Assembly: GCA_964439085.1 (NCBI GenBank)
Contig: CAYTNB010000036.1
Span: 1 to 18,570 of the forward strand
Origin: JAADIV01 sp964439085
GTDB lineage: Bacteria > Desulfobacterota > Desulfobulbia > Desulfobulbales > VMSU01
Reading direction: 5' to 3'
Length of the DNA: 18,570 nt
Shown one piece after another: positions 16,097 through 18,570 of the stretch (within the stretch, counting starts at the first letter, position 1; each line of letters opens with the position of its first letter). A program made the translations under genes and the position numbers. The notes under the pieces were generated by a model that saw only the letters and a program-made list of their open reading frames with translations, was not told the DNA's origin and did no database searches.

Positions 16097-16126
16097 TTGA
16101 CAAAGGCTGATGCCATAGGGTATAAA
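16097..16126 (+). promoter_or_regulatory. Sigma-70 promoter of tRNA-Gly
   Basis: Perfect TTGACA at 16097-16102 and TATAAA at 16121-16126 with an 18-nt spacer. Transcription would start near 16133, about 35 nt before the tRNA, which fits a short processed leader. It may also serve rplM-rpsI if the hairpin in between does not end transcription. Confidence 0.65.
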
Positions 16127-16167
16127 TCTTTGGTTTTCAGACAGAGAACAGTTGAAAAACATACTAT

Positions 16168-16242
<75 letters not shown>

Positions 16243-16278
16243 TTTTTAGAAAAGGTTCGGATGATTTCGCAGTTAATT

Positions 16279-16322
16279 ATCGTTGTTAGGCAACGATGGC
16301 GCTAAAGGCGGATCTTTTTTTT
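16279..16322 (+). terminator. Hairpin and T-run between tRNA-Gly and rplM (terminator or L13 leader)
   Basis: ATCGTTG (16279-16285) and CAACGAT (16291-16297) form a 7-bp stem with a 5-nt loop. A run of eight T lies at 16315-16322, but 17 nt separate it from the stem, so this is not a canonical intrinsic terminator. It may be a weak terminator of the tRNA, an RNase processing site, or part of a leader through which L13 regulates its own mRNA. Confidence 0.4.
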
Positions 16323-16403
16323 CATTTTTATCAGGAAGGCTTTTTCATATCTTGGTGTTTATCAGGTAGGAAGTCATGAATGTAATAAAGCGAGGCTAAG
16401 TTA

Positions 16404-16832
16404 ATGAAGACATATTTGACGCCTGTCAAAGAAATTGAAAAAAAATGGTATATTGTTAATGCCGATGATAAAGTTTTGGGGCGTTTAGCCTCTGAAATTG
16501 CTACACGTCTGCGCGGAAAACATAAACCAACCTATTCTACGTTTTTAGACAATGGTGATTATATTGTCGTTGTAAATGCCGAAAAGGTAAAGTTGACCGG
16601 TAAAAAAATGAGTGATAAGATGTATTATCATCATAGTGGTTATATGGGTGGGCTGAGAGAACAGACCGCTGCTGAGGTAATGGAAAAAAGGCCAACGGAG
16701 ATTCTTTTTTCTGCGGTTAAGGGAATGTTGCCCAAAAATTCTCTTGGACGGGCTCAGCTTAAGAAATTGAAGGTCTATGCGGGCACAGAACACCCTCATG
16801 GGGCTCAACAACCTGAAGATCTGGATATATAA
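16404..16832 (+). CDS. rplM: 50S ribosomal protein L13
   Basis: A 142-aa large-subunit protein with all the family landmarks: WYIVNADDKVLGRLAS near the start, LRGKHKPTY, VVNAEKVKLTGKK, YYHHSGYMGGL, the GMLPKNSLGR motif and the KVYAGTEHPHGAQQP end. It is an early assembly protein bound to 23S rRNA. GAGG sits 8 nt before the ATG. It is followed 57 bp later by rpsI, the near-universal bacterial pair. Confidence 0.99.
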   Translation: MKTYLTPVKEIEKKWYIVNADDKVLGRLASEIATRLRGKHKPTYSTFLDNGDYIVVVNAEKVKLTGKKMSDKMYYHHSGYMGGLREQTAAEVMEKRPTEILFSAVKGMLPKNSLGRAQLKKLKVYAGTEHPHGAQQPEDLDI

Positions 16833-16889
16833 TTTATTAAAATTGAATCTATTATTTTACATAAAGTAATTAAGTTACGGAGATAATTA

Positions 16890-17285
16890 ATGGCTGCAAA
16901 GAAATTTTATGCAACAGGTAAGAGAAAAACTGCTGTTGCTCGTGTATGGTTAACATCTGGCTCCGGAGAAGTTGTGGTTAATAAGCTGAGTCTGGAAGAT
17001 TACTTTGGTAACATGATAGATAGCCGTCTGAAAGTTAATGGCCCCTTTAATCTAACCGATAATGTTGAGAAATTTGATGTTGTTGCAACATTGAAAGGTG
17101 GTGGTAAATCTGCCCAGGCCGATGCTTTACGGCATGGAATTTCCAAGGCGCTGCTGGAAATTGATCCTGAATATAGATTAACCCTTAAAAAAGCCGGTTT
17201 GTTGACTCGGGATTCTCGAGTTAAAGAGCGGAAAAAATATGGGAAAAAAGGTGCCCGCGCGAGCTTCCAGTTTTCAAAACGCTAG
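16890..17285 (+). CDS. rpsI: 30S ribosomal protein S9
   Basis: A 131-aa small-subunit protein. FYATGKRKTAVARVWL at the N-terminus, GGGKSAQADALRHGISKALL in the middle, and the basic tail ending in FSKR, whose last residues reach the P-site tRNA. GGAG precedes the ATG by about 7 nt. It is the last gene of the rplM-rpsI unit and is followed by a strong intrinsic terminator. Confidence 0.99.
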   Translation: MAAKKFYATGKRKTAVARVWLTSGSGEVVVNKLSLEDYFGNMIDSRLKVNGPFNLTDNVEKFDVVATLKGGGKSAQADALRHGISKALLEIDPEYRLTLKKAGLLTRDSRVKERKKYGKKGARASFQFSKR

Positions 17286-17307
17286 GATTTATTTGTTTTC
17301 TATTTCC

Positions 17308-17340
17308 AAAGGGAAGAGCATACGCTCTTCCCTTTTTTTT
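17308..17340 (+). terminator. Strong Rho-independent terminator of rplM-rpsI
   Basis: AAAGGGAAGAGC (17308-17319) and GCTCTTCCCTTT (17324-17335) form a perfect 12-bp stem with loop ATAC, running straight into T residues through 17340 and a further T-rich tract. It lies 22 bp after the rpsI stop. Confidence 0.95.
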
Positions 17341-17390
17341 TATTTTTTTAAATGTTAATTAGTTTTTTTGAAAAAATGGGGGAATAAGAT

Positions 17391-18428
17391 ATGTTAAAAG
17401 TTGGTATTATTGGGGCATCTGGATACACTGGGGTCGAATTGGCCAGGTTAATTTGTCGGCATCCTTTAGCAGAGCTTACACTGGCCACCTCCAGGCAATA
17501 TGCCGGTCAAAAATTATCTACCATTTATCCCAGTCTTTTGGGGATGACGGATATTTTTTGTCAAAACATCACAGGTAGTGAACTGGCAGGACAGGCTGAT
17601 CTGTTTTTTACCGCTGTGCCTCATCAAACGGCTATGGCTATTGTTCCGGATTTACTTGAAGCTGGCAAAAAAGTGATTGACCTTAGTGCCGATTTCAGGA
17701 TTCATGATGCTAAGGTCTATGAACAGTGGTATCAGGCCCATAGTGCGCCGGAATATTTGGTCGAGGCCGTCTATGGTTTGCCGGAATTGTATCGTCAAAA
17801 TATTTTAGAAACAAGGCTGGTCGCCAATCCTGGTTGTTATCCTACCAGTGTCATCCTGGCCCTTGCCCCACTGCTTAAGGCTGGTGTAATTAAAAGTGAT
17901 AACCTGATTGTCGATTCAAAATCTGGGGCGGCAGGCGCAGGGCGCAGTGCGCAGGTTGCAAGCCTGTATTGTGAGGTTAACGAAGGATTTCGGGCCTATA
18001 AGGTTGGGAACCATCGTCATACTCCAGAAATTGAGCAGGAATTAGGTTTGCTTGCGGGAAGAATGCTTACGGTCTCTTTTACTCCGCATCTTTTGCCGAT
18101 GTCTAGAGGGATATTGAGTACAATTTATGCCGATCTTTGCGTTGATATTGATAGGGAAGGCATTCAAAAACTCTACCTTGATCATTATCAAGGTGAGCCT
18201 TTTGTGCGTTTGTGCCCAGTAGATCAGCTACCGGCGACGCAATTTGTCAGGGGTAGCAATTTTTGTGATATAGGATTCAAGATTGACCCTCGTACCGGTA
18301 GGATTGTGGTGGTTTCTGCTATTGATAATCTTGTTAAGGGGGCGGCCGGGCAGGCGGTACAAAATATGAATTTGGTCAGCGGTTTTGCCGAGACGGATGG
18401 ACTGTCGAATGCGCCACTTTTCCCATAA
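17391..18428 (+). CDS. argC: N-acetyl-gamma-glutamyl-phosphate reductase
   Basis: NADPH-dependent reduction of N-acetylglutamyl phosphate to the semialdehyde, third step of arginine/ornithine synthesis. The 345-aa length is normal. It has the nucleotide-binding GIIGASGYTGVELARL at the start, the catalytic Cys149 in VANPGCYPTS, the GNHRHTPEI segment (about 206-213) and SFTPHLLPMSRGI. GGGGGAA lies about 7 nt before the ATG. It follows the rpsI terminator, so it probably has its own promoter in the 50-bp A/T-rich gap, where no clear boxes could be named. No other arg gene is in view before the window ends. Confidence 0.97.
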   Translation: MLKVGIIGASGYTGVELARLICRHPLAELTLATSRQYAGQKLSTIYPSLLGMTDIFCQNITGSELAGQADLFFTAVPHQTAMAIVPDLLEAGKKVIDLSADFRIHDAKVYEQWYQAHSAPEYLVEAVYGLPELYRQNILETRLVANPGCYPTSVILALAPLLKAGVIKSDNLIVDSKSGAAGAGRSAQVASLYCEVNEGFRAYKVGNHRHTPEIEQELGLLAGRMLTVSFTPHLLPMSRGILSTIYADLCVDIDREGIQKLYLDHYQGEPFVRLCPVDQLPATQFVRGSNFCDIGFKIDPRTGRIVVVSAIDNLVKGAAGQAVQNMNLVSGFAETDGLSNAPLFP

Positions 18429-18517
18429 TCGTTAAAATTATAATAACTATTCAGGCAGGGCTGGAAAATACCTTGAACTCTGTAGTGTAACAGCTCAGTG
18501 GGGCTGACAGTTATAAT

Positions 18518-18570
18518 TGATGCACTCGTAAAAAGTCTCGGGCTGGCTAAGTAGCTAAGCGTAGACTGCG
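18518..18570. mobile_element. Second, truncated copy of the TCGTAAAAA-ended element
   Basis: TGATGCACTCGTAAAAA (18518-18534) matches the minus-strand start of the 3807-3996 element at 15 of 17 positions. It is followed by TGGCTAAGTA (18544-18553) and TAAGCGTAGACT (18556-18567), both exact in the first copy and in the same order. The gap between those two blocks is 2 bp here and 18 bp in the first copy. The window ends inside it, so the far end is not seen. It lies about 90 bp after argC, in non-coding DNA. Confidence 0.55.

Overview
The window reads as chromosomal DNA of a mesophilic or cold-living Gram-negative bacterium, most likely a Desulfobacterota member of the Desulfobulbales type. This is an inference from the protein families (NtrY/NtrX with a DUF4390 partner, a ClpX-like ATPase, SelB, an Mrp/NBP35 ATPase with Cys-rich ends), moderate GC content, and intergenic repeats of a kind I associate with that phylum. 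No search was possible, so the genus is not claimed. Almost all of the window is dense, ordinary housekeeping and regulatory coding sequence. The unexplained structure lies in the intergenic DNA.

Layout: a soluble PAS/histidine kinase/receiver hybrid (149-2365); an Mrp-type Fe-S carrier ATPase (2585-3550); a 525-bp gap holding two unrelated inverted-repeat-bounded elements (3595-3767 and 3807-3996); a metallo-beta-lactamase-fold hydrolase (4076-4714) and selB (4718-6625), 3 bp apart; a DUF4390 exported protein, an NtrY-like kinase and an NtrX-like sigma-54 activator in one tight operon (6820-10996); a ClpX-like AAA+ ATPase with an extra C-terminal domain (11038-12792); and hemB (12871-13845).

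On the minus strand, convergent with hemB, runs hisB - lipoprotein - ttcA-like (transcribed from 15883 down to 13932). Divergent from hisB, on the plus strand, come tRNA-Gly(GCC) with a recognisable sigma-70 promoter, rplM, rpsI, a strong intrinsic terminator, and argC (17391-18428). At the right edge (18518-18570) begins a second, diverged and truncated copy of the 3807-3996 element.

How they fit together: selB shows that the organism reads UGA as selenocysteine, though no selenoprotein, selA or selC is visible here. NtrY/NtrX form a membrane kinase and sigma-54 activator pair, with DUF4390 as the probable periplasmic accessory. rplM/rpsI are the usual L13/S9 pair. argC, hisB and hemB serve arginine, histidine and tetrapyrrole synthesis. 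The best candidates for something undescribed are the element family with TGATG...TCGTAAAAA ends, the neighbouring 173-bp element with perfect 19-bp inverted ends, and the ClpX-like protein, which keeps an IGF ClpP-docking tripeptide but has no zinc finger and carries an extra small-domain-like tail. No CRISPR array, prophage, complete insertion sequence or defence island was seen.
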